NCBI GenBank assembly: GCA_021806125.1
Contig: JAJZYC010000077.1
Span: forward strand, 1-7,221
Source of the DNA: a bacterium
GTDB lineage: Bacteria; SZUA-79; Acidulodesulfobacterales; Acidulodesulfobacteraceae
DNA: 7,221 bases
Direction: 5' to 3'
Shown here: one piece after another, positions 6,407-7,221 of the stretch
Numbering within the stretch: position 1 is the first letter of the stretch
Layout: each line of letters starts with the position of its first letter
Translations under genes and position numbers: made by a program
Notes under the pieces: model-generated
Told to the model about the DNA's origin: nothing
Database searches by the model: none
What the model saw: the letters and a program-made list of their open reading frames with translations, nothing else

Positions 6407-6434
6407 TAGTTTTTTTATTTATTATTTTTTCGAC

Positions 6435-6462
6435 TTGAAAATTGCAAATTATGCGGTATATT
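6435..6462 (+). promoter_or_regulatory. Candidate sigma70 promoter for the radical SAM gene
   Basis: TTGAAA (6435-6440), a 16-bp spacer and TATATT (6457-6462) give a plausible promoter with a start near 6469 and a leader of about 75 nt. Its -35 hexamer lies 28 bp from the candidate -35 of divergent pal, so one regulator could affect both. The leader is AT-rich, has a 12-bp AT palindrome (6519-6530) and contains no recognisable riboswitch or precursor-peptide ORF. Confidence 0.4.
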
Positions 6463-6543
6463 TTTAGTAAGAAAAGATAATAAATAACCGGCACATACCA
6501 TATTAAGTTAAGATATTAATTTAATTAAATAATAAAAATAAAA

Positions 6544-7221
6544 ATGGACGAATATGCGGATAAAAAAAATACTGGAAACGATTTCTACGTGCAATGGCAT
6601 TTTATCGAATCCTGCAATCTTAGATGCGTCCATTGCTACCAAAACGATTATAAATATAAATATTTAGATTTAAATATTTTGAAAAATATATTTCGGAAAT
6701 TGGACGAAGCGATGGCGAAATGGAAAATGAAATGCTTCGTTTCGCTTACCGGGGGAGAGCCTTTTTTAAGACCGGAAGGGCTTTTTTACTTAATGGATAT
6801 GATAGAAGGCTCGGATAATTTCAAAAATATTGCGATTTTGACCAATGGAACGCTTATCGATGACGAACTAGTTAAAAAGATTAAAAATTATAAAAAATTA
6901 GCCGAGGTCCAAGTCTCTCTCGACGGACACGATGAAGAGTCCCATGACGGCGTCAGGGGAAAAGGAACATTTTTGAAAACGGTAAATTCTATTAAAATGC
7001 TTAAAAATTCCGGAATTAAAACCGCAGTAATGTTCACTCTCCATAAAAAAAATATCGGCTCGGCATCCAGGATGCCGGAACTCGCCGCCTCGTTAAACGT
7101 AGATGCCTTAACGGTGGAAAGAATGACGACTATGAACGATGCGGAAAGGAATGAATTTTTCATTGAAGCCTCCGATATAAAAAAAGTTTATTCAGACGTT
7201 TACGGCATGGCTAAAATAGAA
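6544..7221 (+). CDS. Radical SAM enzyme, probable SPASM-type peptide or protein maturase (N-terminal part, cut by window edge)
   Basis: I translated 226 codons, open to the right edge. CNLRCVHCY at 24-32 is the canonical CxxxCxxC motif (C24, C28, C31) that binds the [4Fe-4S] cluster which cleaves SAM to the 5'-deoxyadenosyl radical. SLTGGEPFLRPE at 67-78 holds the GGE motif for the SAM amino group, ILTNGTLI (98-105) and VQVSLDG (122-128) are core barrel strands, and GVRGKGTF (136-143) follows. The order CxxxCxxCYQ, GGEPFLRPE, NGTLI, SLDG, RGxGxF is typical of enzymes that carry a C-terminal SPASM domain with extra clusters (PqqE, anSME and RiPP maturases), but that part is outside the window. 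The substrate is unknown. The ATG at 6544 is the only usable start: an in-frame stop lies 18 nt upstream, and the next Met (M57) is past the cluster motif. There is no Shine-Dalgarno, only an A-rich leader. Heme-pathway or other radical SAM roles remain possible. Confidence 0.87.
   Translation, partial: MDEYADKKNTGNDFYVQWHFIESCNLRCVHCYQNDYKYKYLDLNILKNIFRKLDEAMAKWKMKCFVSLTGGEPFLRPEGLFYLMDMIEGSDNFKNIAILTNGTLIDDELVKKIKNYKKLAEVQVSLDGHDEESHDGVRGKGTFLKTVNSIKMLKNSGIKTAVMFTLHKKNIGSASRMPELAASLNVDALTVERMTTMNDAERNEFFIEASDIKKVYSDVYGMAKIE

Noticed and set aside
6451..6480. 9-codon plus-strand mini-ORF upstream of the radical SAM gene
   Set aside because: Its ATG lies within the candidate -35/-10 region, so it would not be transcribed from that promoter. 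It is too short to judge otherwise.
6415..6501. 28-codon minus-strand ORF in the pal/radical SAM spacer, considered as a precursor peptide or leader peptide
   Set aside because: It has no ribosome-binding site, overlaps the candidate promoter of the radical SAM gene, and lacks a precursor-like leader/core pattern.

Overview
This is an AT-rich, tightly packed bacterial chromosomal window. It holds eight protein genes: six complete, and two cut by the window edges (metH on the left, a radical SAM enzyme on the right). A Pal-type OmpA lipoprotein shows that the organism is diderm. The AT richness, the Pal style (a Cys pair just before the Asn-Arg-Arg motif) and the gene set fit a low-GC member of the former Deltaproteobacteria. 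Ca. Acidulodesulfobacterales (Sva0485) would be my guess, from memory and at low confidence. No rRNA, tRNA, CRISPR array, insertion sequence or phage gene is visible.

Layout. At 1-2234, on the minus strand, murI (glutamate racemase) is followed 32 nt later by metH (cobalamin-dependent methionine synthase, N-terminal 452 codons only). A 112-bp AT-rich divergent spacer leads to queF (+, preQ0 reductase, queuosine pathway). queF converges on gatD (-, lipid II isoglutaminyl synthase glutaminase subunit), and the two stop codons overlap. A 105-bp divergent spacer leads to bioF-bioC (+), a two-gene biotin unit that closes with a good bidirectional hairpin terminator. On the other side of that terminator is pal (-), a single gene with a strong Shine-Dalgarno and a structured leader. 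A 265-bp divergent spacer separates pal from the 5' part of a radical SAM gene (+) that runs off the right edge. No gene-free stretch exceeds 300 bp.

How the genes relate. Three products concern the envelope. MurI makes D-glutamate. GatD would supply ammonia for amidating that D-glutamate in lipid II. Pal anchors the outer membrane to peptidoglycan. BioC and BioF open and continue pimelate-to-biotin synthesis. MetH and QueF are stand-alone cofactor and tRNA-modification enzymes. Most of the window is ordinary housekeeping. The points worth a second look are gatD without a neighbouring murT in a diderm, the radical SAM enzyme of unknown substrate, the two competing hairpins in the pal leader, and the near absence of Shine-Dalgarno sites except at pal.
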